DNA from: Incurvaria masculella
Lineage: Eukaryota; Arthropoda; Insecta; Lepidoptera; Incurvariidae
NCBI GenBank assembly: GCA_946894095.1
Contig: OX335643.1
Coordinates: 12,387,036 to 12,451,035 of the forward strand
Length of the DNA stretch: 64,000 bases
Direction of reading: 5' to 3'
Both the position numbers and the translations under genes were made by a program. This document shows, piece by piece, positions 1 through 12,854 of this stretch; positions within the stretch are counted from its first letter, which is position 1, and the number at the start of each line of letters is the position of its first letter. Under the pieces are notes generated by a model. That model made no database searches. It had not been told where the DNA came from and saw only the letters and a program-made list of their open reading frames with translations.

Positions 1-2200
1 TTTTAATTCATGTTTTCTGGATTAGGTGAACCAAAATAAATGTACTTATTGATATTTATGAATTATTTAAAATACTTACATTTACTACGTACGTTTATAT
101 GTCGCGGAAAACTTAAAAAGTTCATAGGAACATGTTAGTTTCCTGAGATTTAAAAAAGGCATTTCATGTTTCATAGTTTCTGATAGAATTCAGGGAACTA
201 CTCAGTTAACCTGTAAGAAGAGATATATTTTGCATCTTTACAGGCATTATGATATGTGCTTTTTGTATGTGCTTGTGTTATTATCACATATATGGGTGGT
301 TCTGGCGTACGCTTTATCCCGCACTTAACAGAAACAAAAAGAAAGATCCATAGCTTCTAGTTCATTAATAGTAGCACACATCTGTCCACTATGCTTCTTT
401 TACGCAGAAACGTAGACGGATCAATGTAGATTTTTAATAAAAAATGTGTTTGAAGAGTATCTTCAACAAAAACAATCATAATTTTCGTTACTATCCCGAG
501 AGGAGACGGATACCGCAGCTACTATTTAATGAATTGCATATTGTAAAACGTAAATTTGAAAAATATAAATCCCAAAAAAAAAAATATTTCGAACCCTCAT
601 GAAGCCTAGCGAGCGACTCTATACATTTCTCTTTCCCGTTTCGGCTCCGAGGCGAGCTCTGCCGAATAATTTCTTAATTATTTCATTAAATTACGTTAAA
701 GCAGAATAGACCGACTTCTTAAGCGAGGTCGCATCACCGCGCATGCGCCCTGACGACGCATTTCTGCGCGAAGACGGTATAGATGTACAGTCACGTATTT
801 TCATGTGGTTACACAGGCAATAGAAACAAAATAATTTAAATTTAAAATGAATTTACATGCAAGAGAGGCAATAAAGACAATATATCTCTTTCTGTCATAT
901 TGACGTTGACCTTCAATTAGAAAGGACTAGGGAATTGTTTATTTTTCCGGTGTGATGACATTAAATATGTAATAGTTTAAGGTGGAAACAAGACTAAGAT
1001 CAGTCAACGTCGCGTGGCAGCCTGTTGTATGGATTTAAATTAGCAGTTTTGTATTCCTTTCTGCGATGAAGAAACTGGCATTAATACAACGAAAAACATA
1101 CGATTGTAAAGAATATATAAGTCTAAATATTCTTTGAATAGAATTGTAGATTTTAGAGCATAGTATAAGATACTTTTTTATACATATTGTTAATATTTCT
1201 GAATAACTCAACATTTTTTTTAATCTACGGTTTATCTCTTATATTGTATATATTGTGGTGAGTATATCAAAAGGAAAGTTACACACATATTTATCATCAC
1301 GCTTTTCGCTGGAGCAGTTAAATCACAAGAATTAAACATTATGCCTTTTTATTTTGTCAACCTTTTATACCTGGAGAGTTTGTGGATTGAGTTTTGCAGA
1401 CCAGTTTCGTAATGTGTTGGTCATAGAGAATTGTCTACTGACAGTAGACAAGGGTATTTAGATGTATAGTACACGTAGAGCGAATGAATGACGACCCAGA
1501 TTTAGAGTGAAATAGTCGTGGCCGCGCGGCCTAGGAGAAAGTGCCACAAGCAGATTCAGAAAGTGCTTCGTAAAGGTCTTCCCGTAGGTAGCACCCGCAA
1601 TTGTAAAACACGTATGAAAATATTAACGTCTGTAAAAGAAGCGAAAAAATTATACTTTCGATGTGTGATTGTACCTACTGCATGGCTCTGTTTCATCTCA
1701 GCCTACAAACAGTTTGTGTCCTTCTATAAAAGGTATTTTAAGAAATACGTTGTGGTTAATATCGCATCCTTCAATAAATCGGCATTACTATTAAGATTTG
1801 TACCGAACAGAAAACCAAACAGAAGAGGAGTCGAGCTAATAAAAACAGGGTAAAAAGGTATTCATTGTTCTCCCAGTATAAATCCTAGAAACCGTACATT
1901 GACTCCTGCAAAACCATAGGAGTTAAGGTTAAATAACTACACCTTCATATAGATCGTGCAGAGGGTATGCACAAATGATTTAAACGTATAGTAGGTGTGC
2001 GTGCGTATGAACACACTGATGAAAAATCATGCAACCAGCGAGGGTGAACAAACTTAGAGTGGAGACGCAAATCGTTTTCGCCTTGTTGTTATTATTGTGG
2101 TTTTTTTAAACAAAATACATCCCTATAAAAGAAATCAGGTTCATGATTTAACATAAAATATTTGGTGAGTACAAACATAATAATTTAACAAACAAACGAC
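1..2200. other. No gene recognised
   Basis: AT-rich with small GC-rich patches (610-780). A 111-codon open stretch at 1518-1853 has no recognisable motif and no splice or codon support. Either first-intron or upstream DNA of the Vsx gene. Confidence 0.5.
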
Positions 2201-2260
2201 ATAAGAGTTTCAGCGACATCTACATTTGAAGCATTGCAATCAGGTTTTGAAAATGATCTG

Positions 2261-2545
2261 AAAAACCGGCCAACTGCGAGTCGGACTCCCACACGAAGGG
2301 TTCTGTACCATAAAATAATACAAAAAAATCACGTTTTTTGTATGGGGCCCCCTCTAATTTGAATTATTTTTTTATCTCACCTATTTGTTGTTATAGCGGC
2401 AAAATACATACACACTCTGTGAAAATTTCAGCTGTCTATCTGTTACGGTTACTGAGATACAGCCCTGTGACAGACGGACGTACGGACAGCGGAGGCTTAG
2501 TAATAGGGTTCCGTTTTCACCCTTTGGGTACGGAACCCTAAAAAG
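2261..2545 (+). repeat. Lepidopteran ACCGGCCAA...GGAACCCT repeat
   Basis: Starts AAAAACCGGCCAACTGCGAG and ends GGGTACGGAACCCTAAAAA, with TTGTTGTTATAGCGGCAAAA, a CTGTGACAGACGGACG core and GGACAGCGGAGGCTTAG between. At least six copies in the window. Non-coding; class not certain, MITE-like in size. Confidence 0.75.
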
Positions 2546-2567
2546 TATTGGTCGTGACATTCGTCGG

Positions 2568-2640
2568 AAGCAGGATTCGAACCTGCGACCTTTGGATTAC
2601 ATATCCACTGTTCTAACCAACTGAGCTATCCCTACAATTA
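2568..2640 (-). repeat. tRNA(Tyr)-like pseudogene or SINE head
   Basis: On the minus strand it folds as a 73-base tRNA: acceptor GTAGGGA/TTCCGAC pairs at six of seven positions, D arm GCTC..GAAC, variable AGGTC, and a perfect T arm GCAGG-TTCGAAT-CCTGC. The anticodon arm GTGGA-TATGTAA-TCCAA resembles tRNA-Tyr (CTGTAGA) but lacks U33 and has mismatches. Two related sequences (16690-16765 and 49650-49722) suggest a dispersed repeat rather than a working tRNA gene. Confidence 0.55.
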
Positions 2641-3657
2641 CGTCACCCAACGAATTTCTCGAATTTATTCGAATCGACACAATGTTTTTTGCGTATTGAT
2701 CCTACGCTAATGCATTATGACTGCAATGATAGATATATGTCGTCACCAAAGTCAATTTTGTTATCGGACACTAAGAGTCAGCCCGGATTTAACTTGATAA
2801 TAAGATCTATAAGATCGATAATTATCATCTAAAGTACCTATGTATTCTTTGGTCTCACCGTTGGAACTCACAAATCATATTGTAGGCAAATACAATGTTG
2901 TGGATTTTGAGCATTTTTCTTGTACTAATGGGGTCCCCTCGATGGTTTTTAGCTTTTGGACCCGGTAAGTGACGCTGATATCGAAATCAAGATTTTGTTT
3001 ATTATATTGTTTTTATAAAAAAACATACGTGTTATCTCAGATTTTCAGCCTCCCAATGTTTTATTAACTTATTTATACATTTTGCACAAACTGACGTTTG
3101 AATAACATGATCGAAAAGGTCTCTGATCACATTTGGACGAGCTCCGCTCGATTGAATGCCCGAAACGAAAGTTGCAGCTCCTGTTTCGCCAGAAAAAGAC
3201 AAACTTTTTCGACATACATAGCTTTGCTGAAGTGACGATACGCTTTTTGACGTCAGCCGTCGGTAAGGTGTGTCCACAGAGTCTGTCCTCAATTAAGGGG
3301 CGCACACACGTGCTAGTCTGCGTGTACTCCCGCCGGAGCCGCGGGCGAGTGGGGTAAGTGCCACTAGGCTTGTCACTCCGACACCTCGACATAAAGAATC
3401 GTGAACAGCCCCGCCCAGCGGCCGCCCTGCGATAGTTGGCCTTAGTGCAAGATTTCAATGTCAGCGGAGTGGGCTTAAAAAGGGTGAGATTTTGACTAGG
3501 ATTGAGGCTGAAGAATTGAGTCATTGATGGATTGAGTTTGATCGGATCCGAAAATGGTTTACTTGCCTCATTAATTGGAGTCTGTTCAACGACATATAGA
3601 TTATGATTTTAAAATATTCGGAAAACGTTTTCGGTCCGGTTTCCGAGGAATGTATAA

Positions 3658-3770
3658 TTTAAAAAATCTGATCACAATGCTTAAATGTAGACATCGTTGG
3701 AGAACCTTAAATTAATAAGATAATGGTAATGTCGTATCCATTAAATATATAAAATCATCAAGTTTATATA
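3658..3770 (+). repeat. Dispersed repeat shared with 54326-54445
   Basis: AAATCTGATCACAATGCTTAAATGTAGACATCG and AGATAATGGTAATGTCGTATCC match 54326-54420 at about 85% by eye. The first part also occurs inverted at 2205-2260. Non-coding. Confidence 0.6.
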
Positions 3771-4389
3771 CCATTTGCACAAACAGACATATATCTGATG
3801 GATTTAAGTTTAAATGTACTGAAAGGTTTAAAAATAGGAAGGCTGTATCAACACTGTAGACGTGTGCTTATAGATGGGCATGCACACATTTTCGACATTT
3901 GAATATATAATGTTACAGAAGATTAATTATAAGATTGTATAAGATGTTACGTAAAAAAACTGTAAAGCATTTAAAACTGAATAATTTTACCCAACAAACT
4001 TTGCATCTACATATTTGAAAATAATCGTAAAAATTAATTAAGAATGTGAACTAGACATGACATGGTGGACTGGGACAGTCAACCATTTTAAATTGATGCA
4101 TGGTTTATTTGCAAAAGTTTTTTGAACTATTAGGAATAAGAAATGCTTTAAATTCATTAAAAATTACAATGAAAACCTGAAATTGGGTTCACAGTAAAAT
4201 TGGTTCTCTTTCAGGTACGGAATCAACCCTAAAATTATGGGCACGTTCTTTAAATAAAGACTTTAACATGTTAACCCTGTTCAAAGATATCGCACGCCCA
4301 AATGGGAGTTATTGAATATTTTGAACATTATTGTTAAACAATAGCTGGCGTGATCATCACTGTGGTTTATGACACAGAAATATATTCAA

Positions 4390-4625
4390 CTAGCTGAGGT
4401 ACCTGGCTCCGCTCAGGTCAATGTCGGGCTGAACCAAACATTTTTTGTTATATGAGTTTCCCATACAAACTTTCATCCCCCTTTTTACCCCTTTTGAGTT
4501 TAATTATCGCCACAAAAGGTAGCTAGGTCCAGGTCCCAAATTTCATCAAAATTGGGGCATCGGTTTACGCGTGAAAACGTAACAAACAGACAAAGTTACT
4601 TTCGCATTTATAATATTAGTATGGA
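4390..4625 (-). mobile_element. Non-autonomous Helitron
   Basis: On the minus strand it runs from TCCATACTAATATTATAAAT to a terminal CTAG followed by T, with a short hairpin (CCTG..CAGG) just before the end. TC start, CTAG end, a 3' hairpin and no target duplication are the known marks of Helitrons. Related copies lie at 25271 and 45432. Confidence 0.75.
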
Positions 4626-4916
4626 GCAATGACTTTGAACATCGACTTACTAACGGGCTAGAAACAAGCCAAGTTGGATAGTGATAAAGTAGAAAATAAT
4701 TCGAATAGTCCGTCGTATATTAACGGCGATTATCGCTAAAATAAAGAATCGCAAACTCTACAATGAGAGATGCTCGAAGTCCTAATTTCGCAGTTAACAA
4801 AAAATCGTATTCAGTGAACCCTCGCACCGCGACAATGCACAGCCCCGCCCGCAACCCGCTCACTCGTATACAGGTTGATTATATTTGACAGATGGAAAGG
4901 TTACGCTCATATTTAA

Positions 4917-5130
4917 CCATTCCTTCGAGAATACAGTGTGTTGGTCAAATATCATGACGGTAGGTGTGCTATTAGCATGTCTAATCACATGAAAAATGCT
5001 AAGTAAATGTTTAATATTTGGACACACGTTCTGGAAGGTCCTGGCATGGCACCTAATTCCTTCAGGAATGTCGTGTATTGGGCTTATATAATTATGGTAG
5101 TTGTGTGGTATAAGCCACCCAATTCAGGTA
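4917..5130 (+). mobile_element. Two consecutive SINE tail fragments
   Basis: 4917-4995 (CATTCCTTCGAGAATACAGTG, TATCATGACGGTAGGTGTG) and 5034-5130 (GGTCCTGGCATGGCACCTAATTCC, GTATTGGGCTTATAT). Both are the same part of the family, so they are separate copies or a duplication. Confidence 0.6.
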
Positions 5131-5420
5131 CCATAAAACACGATAAATTGAAGGGCGTAAAATCGAAAACAGATCTATCCACTGAAGTAAATCTTCAGTA
5201 CACTAAAAAAACTTTTTATTCACCAATATTGCTGTTTTTAGGGTTCCGTACCTATAGGGTTGTAGATAAAAAGCATAATAGCTATCACTATCAACTATCA
5301 ATAAATATGCATAAGCATTTTAAAGAATCTAATTAAGCATGTTGTACTAATGGCGATCTGTCATACCTACCTATGCTTCTGTTAAGCGTAATTATGTAAG
5401 TGCCATGTCATCTTTTGTCA

Positions 5421-5802
5421 GCCTCAGTGGCCCAGTGGCGCGACACTTCGGCGATCGCTCTCCGAAGTTAAGCAACGCTGGGTCCGGTCTGGTCTTGGAT
5501 GGGTGACCATTCGACCGTTGAGAGAGGCTGGCCGTGGTTCGGATTCCACGTTAAGCTGTAGGTCCCCTTCCTTACTTACTAGGTGGTAGGGTTTATCCCG
5601 CCCGGTTTATCGCATTGGATGAACGATGGTCGAAGCGGCAATGAAAATTGTCCGTGTTTTCCATCCAGTTCAATGTAGCCGTGCAATATAAGGAAGGTCC
5701 TGGCATGGCACCTAGTTCCCATATGGTGTGTTGGGCTAATACCATGACAGAACGTGTGGTATTAGCCATCCATGTCCAGTCACATAAAAAAAAAATCTGC
5801 AA
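5421..5802 (+). mobile_element. SINE with 5S rRNA-derived head
   Basis: Positions about 5450-5510 match 5S rRNA genes: CCGAAGTTAAGCAACG (box A region) and TTGGATGGGTGACC (box C, 5496-5508) with normal spacing, the internal polymerase III promoter type of 5S genes. From GTGGTTCGG on, the body is the same as in the tRNA-headed SINEs here (GGTGGTAGGGTTTATCCCGC, TTTTCCATCCAGTTCAATGTAGCC, AAGGTCCTGGCATGGCACCTA, ATTAGCCATCCATGTCCAG) and ends in an A-rich tail. Confidence 0.8.
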
Positions 5803-8800
5803 TAAGCAGCTCTCCTCCTTATTTAGGAAGAAGTAATACCATTGCAAGTTTTAAAATAAAATTATTTAAAATTACACAAATTTAATATGTTTTAACTGAT
5901 TACTGATATGATTCAGCTACGTGATGATGAGCAAAGAGCCATTGCAACATTTTAAATACCACAGAGCGCAAATTTAACTTAGCGATTCGATGAAAATGCT
6001 TTCATTATTTATGTCCACAAGGTTACAATAGTTCCGCATTGGGATAAAAATATATTTGGGGAGATGATTTGCATACAGGGTGAACCAGACGTAGGTCGAC
6101 TAGCGCGCTAACATACTAGCCTACAAAAAGGGTTCCATCGGCACACAATTAGAACTGGATCGTACGGTCGGCATTAGAGTCAAGTAGTAGAGTCCCTTTT
6201 GGATAAGCTTTTTTTTTTTTTTTTGGGTTAATATTGTTTTTTACTTAATGATAGAGCTGGTATATCGACATACATCTTGTAATATAGATTTAGATTTTAA
6301 CAGAAAACCAATTTGTAAGGTGTGCTATTTACTTGACAAGGTTCAATGTTTTATCATTTTGTTTTAATTTTAAAAGTTTCGATAAAATCTACTCGACTTT
6401 TTTTTTGTGCTTTTTAAATTAGTTTGTTGACAGGAAGGAACTACTACATATTTAGGCAATTCGATAGGAACTGCTTTTTATGGTTCGTGGGTATTTGAGT
6501 ATTATAAACGTTTCTTGTGAATAGGTCAGTAAAGTGACCTGTAAAGTTATCGCTAGATCCCAAAGTGTTTTCTTTTAAAATAGCACAAAACATATTCTCT
6601 AGAAATACATGTCCGATTTGAATTTTTTTGTTTGCATTAGATTTATTCTTGAAGAAGGTCGAAAAAAATACGGTAAGCAAAAACTTCACAATAACCCCCG
6701 GGCGAGGGTGAGACGCGATGGGTCGGGTGCCATGGGGCGCATTCACCGGGCTCTACTCGGGTAATAAGCTAGTAATCATCTTATAAAATGGGTTATAATC
6801 TTATAAAGATATAAGAAAAAGATGCTGATCCTGAAATGATGCCTTGTTTTCAAAGTTGTCAGTATAAGCAAATCGTTTAACACTTACATATTATTATATG
6901 TTACAAATAAAATTGTTACACATGTAAAACAAACAATTTATCTAAAATTAAGTGTGATATCTCTAAAAAAATATATTCTTGTAGTCGTAGAAACATATGT
7001 AACTCATATTTGGCGATAATTATAATTAAATACTTTTTTAAATTCGAGCAAATAAAACATAACTGAATTAATTAAATATGCACTTTGGTACTAAGGAAAT
7101 ACGTCTCATTTCCAAAAAATGTGATGTGTATGTATGTATAATCGGTTTTGAAGAAAGGACAAATTAATTAAAACAGGTCTTAATTTTAAAAGGGCTCTTT
7201 ATTCAATGAATGCGTCCTTGCTTTAGCTTTGCAATCAATTATAGATTAATTAAATGCGAAAACAAAGTTAAATAGAACCTTTATTTGACCGACGGCGTTG
7301 TATACTTGCCAACTTGCCAACCGTACGTTTGTGGCTTTGCGCCACAGAATAGGCTATCGCTGCCGCAGCTCCGCAGAGCGCTCGCGGCGCGGGAAGCCGG
7401 CCGCCCCTGTCGCGGGCGCCTCTTTTCAGGGTGTCTACAGGAATTTTCAGGAATCCTCATTGTTAATTAACTTTTTCGCTGACACAAATTTATCTCCGCG
7501 CAGAAATCTTAGCAATGCGAAATTGCTTAATTTGCAGAGCGTTTTTGTATCAACTCGGCCGCAATTTTCTTATTAAGTCGGAGCGGGGCGCACAAAAGTG
7601 GGGTAATCTCGTTGTTGCGAAATAGCTTTTAATGGGGCAGGCTTTATCTAAATTCTACAGCTTGCGCTCGCTGCCGAGACTGCAGTTTGTGCTGAATTAT
7701 TTTCTGATGCCTTCTTAATAATCTGTGAGAAATATTTCAGCTGCCAGCCTCTTATTCAACGAAGATTTTATTTGCACTTTTCATGAATAAGGCCGTTGAG
7801 AATTATTCAATGACATTTATGTACTTAATTGATGTAATATCCATTGCATGGAATATAAGTCAAGCCAGAGTATTATAAATATAAAATTATGATGACAATA
7901 TAATTCTAGATTAGATAATAAAGATAATGAGTTTTAAAAACAATTAATGCATAAATCATAGTTTCATCGATACAGATAAAAATGGTTTTGTGTTAGCATA
8001 AAGAAAAATTTAAAATATGACAAATCCGAGTGGTGTACTGATGGATGATGAATAAACAATAAAATACAACAATAAACAATACACTGCAAATAAGCTATGA
8101 GAGAATGAAAAGGCAGATTTGCATACTAAAAGTACTAACTTCAAATGCCTTGTTCGTGGAAAGGTTGAAAGAACATATTAGAAAGAACTGTAGGAGAATT
8201 ATCTATGGTACTGATGGCAGAATCACTGCCCGCGAAAGATTGTTGGTTGAAATCCAAACTTGCACTGTATTTATTAAGTAATTCATGTTAGAGGTTTATT
8301 TCTTTAATGAATGAATCCTTACTTCACCGTCCATTTTACATACATATCACATTCATTGAAAACGCGACTAATTTACTTGTACTATAAAATAGATTTCACT
8401 TGTTTCTCAAGTAAGGTACGTTTCACCCGTATTGAAAGATAATGTTAACTTGCTTTAACTTAAAGTTTTTACGTGGACCGAGAGCTACCAATTTTAATAT
8501 TTGGCGAAGGCCAGGCTACAAGTAGGAGGGAATGCACACTCTGGCAGAACCATCCCAAAATATTGCAGTACGACAAAAGAAATACCTGGCGATTCTATGG
8601 ATTTTGAATACATTTCTCTCACTCACAATAGGGTGCTCGAGATACATGTATTCGAGTATATCTGCATATTAACCTAATGGAGTGTGCTGCAACCGAACCT
8701 TATTGCGCATTATCATCTCTGCTTACCCTTCGACAAAGCGGCGGGATGTTACCCATGCACGAATGTATCAATATTAGAAACGATATAAAATCAATTGGGG

Positions 8801-11704
8801 TCTAAAATACCATTTCTAAAAGATTTATTATGAGCTACCAAGAGTACGCTTAACAAATAATTTCCAGGCATACGACATAAACGCTAATCTACCAAAATAT
8901 TACAGCGAGGAAGGCAAGCCCCCATTTCGACTTCACCTCCCCAACTCCACGTCATTGAGCCGTCACGGGCCTGGCTCGATCCTAATGGACTTTTTGAGGA
9001 ACGTATAAAATAAGGCGAAGAAAATTAAGCCATCTTGCCTTAAAAAGTTCAGCAGACGGAGGGGCTGCGAGAGGGCATTTCCTTGGCGGTATAGATTTTT
9101 CGGGGGTGAGTTTTTGACGCGCGCAGCTATGCCCCGCGAAAACAAGCATTTAGACGTGAAATGATACGGTACGGTTCGCAGCGGTGGGGGACCTCAGGCC
9201 GTTGTATTTTTTCTTAAATTGTTGTGATGAGAGGATTTTCACGATATGGGTTGCACAAGACTTTAACCGTGTCTGTAAGTTTAGGTTTTAAACGTTGTAT
9301 GTCATTATAAATGCGGTTAATGGTCAGTTCATAGTTTTTAGGATAAAATCTAAACAGATATTCGTAAAATTGAAATGCAAACAATCCCCAATATTAGACA
9401 ATCTGTAGGAAAAACAAAACAAGTAGTTAGTTTTTTTATTTTAAACTGGTTTTAAACCGGAGACAAAAAAAAAACATCACGGTTGTCATTTCTGGATTCA
9501 GGATATGATCTCAGGGTACCCAGTGGTTGTTTTTTATATACTGGCGAGCCCATTGCTGAAGCGTCTAGCTATCGATAGAAATACTTATTCTACGAAAGTG
9601 GGAGGTTTTCTCGCAATTTAAATAACCATCATAAAAATAACTACCTGAATATTTATTTTTATTTCGAATATTATTCCGTAACAATTAATCTGGATAATAC
9701 TACACGTACATCCCTACACGAAGGGATATGAAGTAGTAAGTGATACGACTAACCGAATACTCAAATTTTTAAGATATACATATCATCACGCACATAAAAG
9801 ATAGGCAGAGATGATAGAACGACATACGGTTTTGCTTCTATAATGTTGAAGGCTTCCTCTTAACTGCTATAAAATATAATAAAGTAACAAAAAAAACAGA
9901 TTATCATGAAAAAAGAAATACTTCATTCAATTAATATATTATTAAAATGCAGTAATAAGAATTTCTTATAATTGCGAAGTTCAGACTAAATTTAGCGTGT
10001 TAGTTGAGAATCAATTGCTGTGTAAACCTAAACATCTACATAAAACCAATGAAATGTTACATGACGTGATCCAACCCATCACTAAACAAATACTATAAAT
10101 AATTACCCAATTGACACGACAAATAGAGGCGACGGTCACCAAATCAGCCACTCTATCGATCGCTGCCTCACTCCACCGAGAAAGAGACGAATGCTATGCA
10201 GCTCCATTAGTAGAAGTGAGAGAGTGATGGCGGCTAATATTGAACGTAAGACAAAGACAACTATATACAGCTCCGGGCGAGCGAGTTCGTTGTTGCTTTG
10301 TACTGGTAGAGTCGTCAGAGTAAAATATTTTCCATAACTTATAAATAAAACTTATCGCTGGAAAGAGTTTACCAAGTGCCATCCAACTTTTATAATGGCA
10401 TTTGGATGGCTTTGCCTTTGCAAATTCATCTTCATCATCATTAATCATTAAAATCGTTTTTTTTTATTCATTATAATATAAATATGTGATTGTATCTTTA
10501 AGTACTGATCGCTTCACCGTAAACGCCACGGTATGCAAACGTATGTGGGTCACAATTCAATGTGGGGCGGGTACGGTAATGCCGTTTGTACGTTGGACTT
10601 TCTTTCACATGTACTTTTAAAGCTCGCGACGCAAATCGATCATGATGTAATTATTTGTATTGGATAACTTCTAATTAGTTAGAATTTAAATCGGTTGGTT
10701 TTGCAAACACATGCATTTATAAAGTTAGGTGCTTCACAAAACAGCTTTTTATCATGTTTATCACTAATGAATTCTGCAATAAGAGCTGCCTAGTAATGTT
10801 TTAATAGAGTGAATCACTCTATAATTAACTTTAATTTAAGTATTACCAGAAAAATGCATAAAACTTTGCAGTATTTCCATTCTAATTGGGTTTACCATTT
10901 GTTTCTAAATACTCATGTCAACTAAAGGCCAGTTGTTAAAAACTATTTTAGATATTTAACGACTGAGATGAGGCTAACCGCAGATTCCACCCCCTCCTAC
11001 GGGGTCTGTAGCCCAGCGATAACGTCCGTAGTCCCTTGTGTCGAATTTGAAACGGTTTGATGCCAGGACATGCATTATTTTTTATTATCTGGGATTCAAT
11101 ACCATTCCTGCTCGGATTGGTATCGCGCATTAGATCAAAGATTGTCGAAAAGGCATTGAAAAATTTAAATTGAATGACATCTTAATACTCAGGAAATGTT
11201 GTCTGTTAGCCATCTATATAAAAAAAACAAAGCTGACCACATTAGGTCGCTTCCGCATGCGCTTGAATGTCGAACAGCCGCTTTATTCAATACTCTGATC
11301 GCGTTGCATTGCGACTGAATTCACAATCCGGCTTAAACATTTAAGTGTTTTTTTTCCAAAACCTGAAAATCGCCTAGGTATCAAGTGTATCAATAGTCTC
11401 GGAAACTAATTTGGAAATTACCGCTGGACAACATATGTATACAGCGAGACAAAGTTACCTCGTTCAACCTGATTTACGCAGTGTTGGGTCTGGGGCATGG
11501 CATGGGAGGGGGATGCAGGAAAGGGGTATGCGGCGGGTGGAATGAACATCAAAGTTTACGTCTGCGGTGGGAGCGAGGAGGAATTGGTTTTTTATCGTTT
11601 TTCTTGAAGCCTCGCAGCATATCCGCATGCTAGACACTAACATGTTGAGTAGGTATTTCTATGCTCAAAGCTTGTGAGAATTGCGTGCCTTTTTGACGAT
11701 AAAT
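5803..11704. other. No gene recognised
   Basis: AT-rich, with GC-rich patches at 7290-7430, 8880-9200 and 10980-11040 that could be regulatory or old repeat. The sequence near 7076-7160 (AATGTGATGTGTATGTATGTATAATC) recurs at 34486-34565 and 47670-47730, so it is a low-copy dispersed repeat. No splice-supported coding exon seen. Confidence 0.5.
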
Positions 11705-11850
11705 CTATCTATATAAAAATCTATATTTATGTGCGTATGTATGCATGTGAACTCCAAAACGGCTGGACCGATTTCGATATTTTTTTCGGGCAATCTTAGA
11801 TGTGAACTTTGGAAATTAAGAAGCTTCGCTCGGGTTAATGTCTAAATAAT
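11705..11850 (+). mobile_element. Possible Helitron or related repeat fragment
   Basis: Begins CTATCTATATAAAAATCTATA and contains AACGGCTGGACCGATTTCGAT, a core shared with 63300-63340. It fades out in TTCGCTCGGGTTAATGTC with no clear end. Confidence 0.4.
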
Positions 11851-11999
11851 AAATAAAATATGAATCATACCAAAATTAAACTACAAAAGTCGTCATCAAT
11901 CTTGCTTATGCTTTGGGTTTTATTTGGCCCCTAATTATTGGATGTATGTTAATGTTAGCATTTAATTGTACCTACTGTTTGGGTTCCGGCATTAAAAAT

Positions 12000-12175
12000 A
12001 ATATTAGGCCCACTGCATTTCTTCCCGTGCAAGTCGCAAGAGGCGACTAAGGGTATTGTCGAACTGTACATCCTCTTCGTTAATTTATGTCTAGGGTTGG
12101 TTCCATCGCATTTGGTGGCATTTTTTTTTTCTATCCAGTTCAACCGAGTTCTATCCAGTTGAACTGGATAGAAAA
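12000..12175 (+). repeat. Repeat with GTCGCAAGAGGCGACTAAGGG leader
   Basis: GCAAGTCGCAAGAGGCGACTAAGGG resembles 26265-26285 and common lepidopteran LINE/SINE sequence. It is followed by GGTTGGTTCCATCGCATTTGG (SINE body-like), a T run and a perfect 21-base palindrome at 12151-12171 (CTATCCAGTTGAACTGGATAG). Confidence 0.5.
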
Positions 12176-12854
12176 TGTCCTAAATGTGAGCTGGAAATGA
12201 GCTGAATGTTCAGAAACAAAATTGGTAGTTATGCTTATTTTTTAAAATTTCACAAAGATTTCGCTCAAATGAATTCTTGCCATAATGTCTTCCTGCGTTG
12301 CTGTCTAATTATGTGTCTACATATTCGTTTCATACGTTATACGTATTGTGCTGTTGTTTAATTATAATCCTGGGTCGACAGACTTTCCTTACAAAATGTG
12401 ATCCTCCGCTGCTACCTATCAAATTATGTGTGCCTCCTTGCACAGAAGTATTTACGAAAATGATTTTTTTCGTAATTATGTAATTTCGGAGGTACTTAAA
12501 TTATATTGACTTATTTCACGAATAGAGTTCGCTAACGAATTCAGTGACAAAAACTAGTTAATTGTAAATCACGAGTTCTTGTTTTGGAATTTAGTGAAGT
12601 ACGACATCGAACATCCATATTCGTTAATTTTAGGTTTAAAGAGTTATTCTGATGAATTCCCTATCTAATAGAGTTGAATATGCAGGTATCAACGCAGAGA
12701 AAAGCAGATGAATATTTTAATACTTTTATATGTTTAAATAAAAAAAAACTGTCTCATTAGGATTTTTCACATTATTATGATGTTCTTACTATGTTTAAAT
12801 ACTAAGAAATGTTTAGGCTGAGATAAATGGTCGCAACCTAAACTATGACTCATA

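Noticed and set aside
1518..1853. 111-codon open frame
   Set aside because: Begins at GTG, has no recognisable motif, composition follows local AT bias, and no splice or promoter support was seen.
2568..2640. Functional tRNA gene
   Set aside because: The anticodon loop lacks U33, stems have mismatches, and related degraded copies exist; more likely a repeat or pseudogene.
3069..3524. 151-codon minus-strand frame in a GC-rich patch
   Set aside because: Two overlapping frames are equally open, as expected for GC-rich non-coding DNA; no motif recognised.
5450..5510. Genuine 5S rRNA gene
   Set aside because: Only the internal promoter half is present and it runs into a SINE body.
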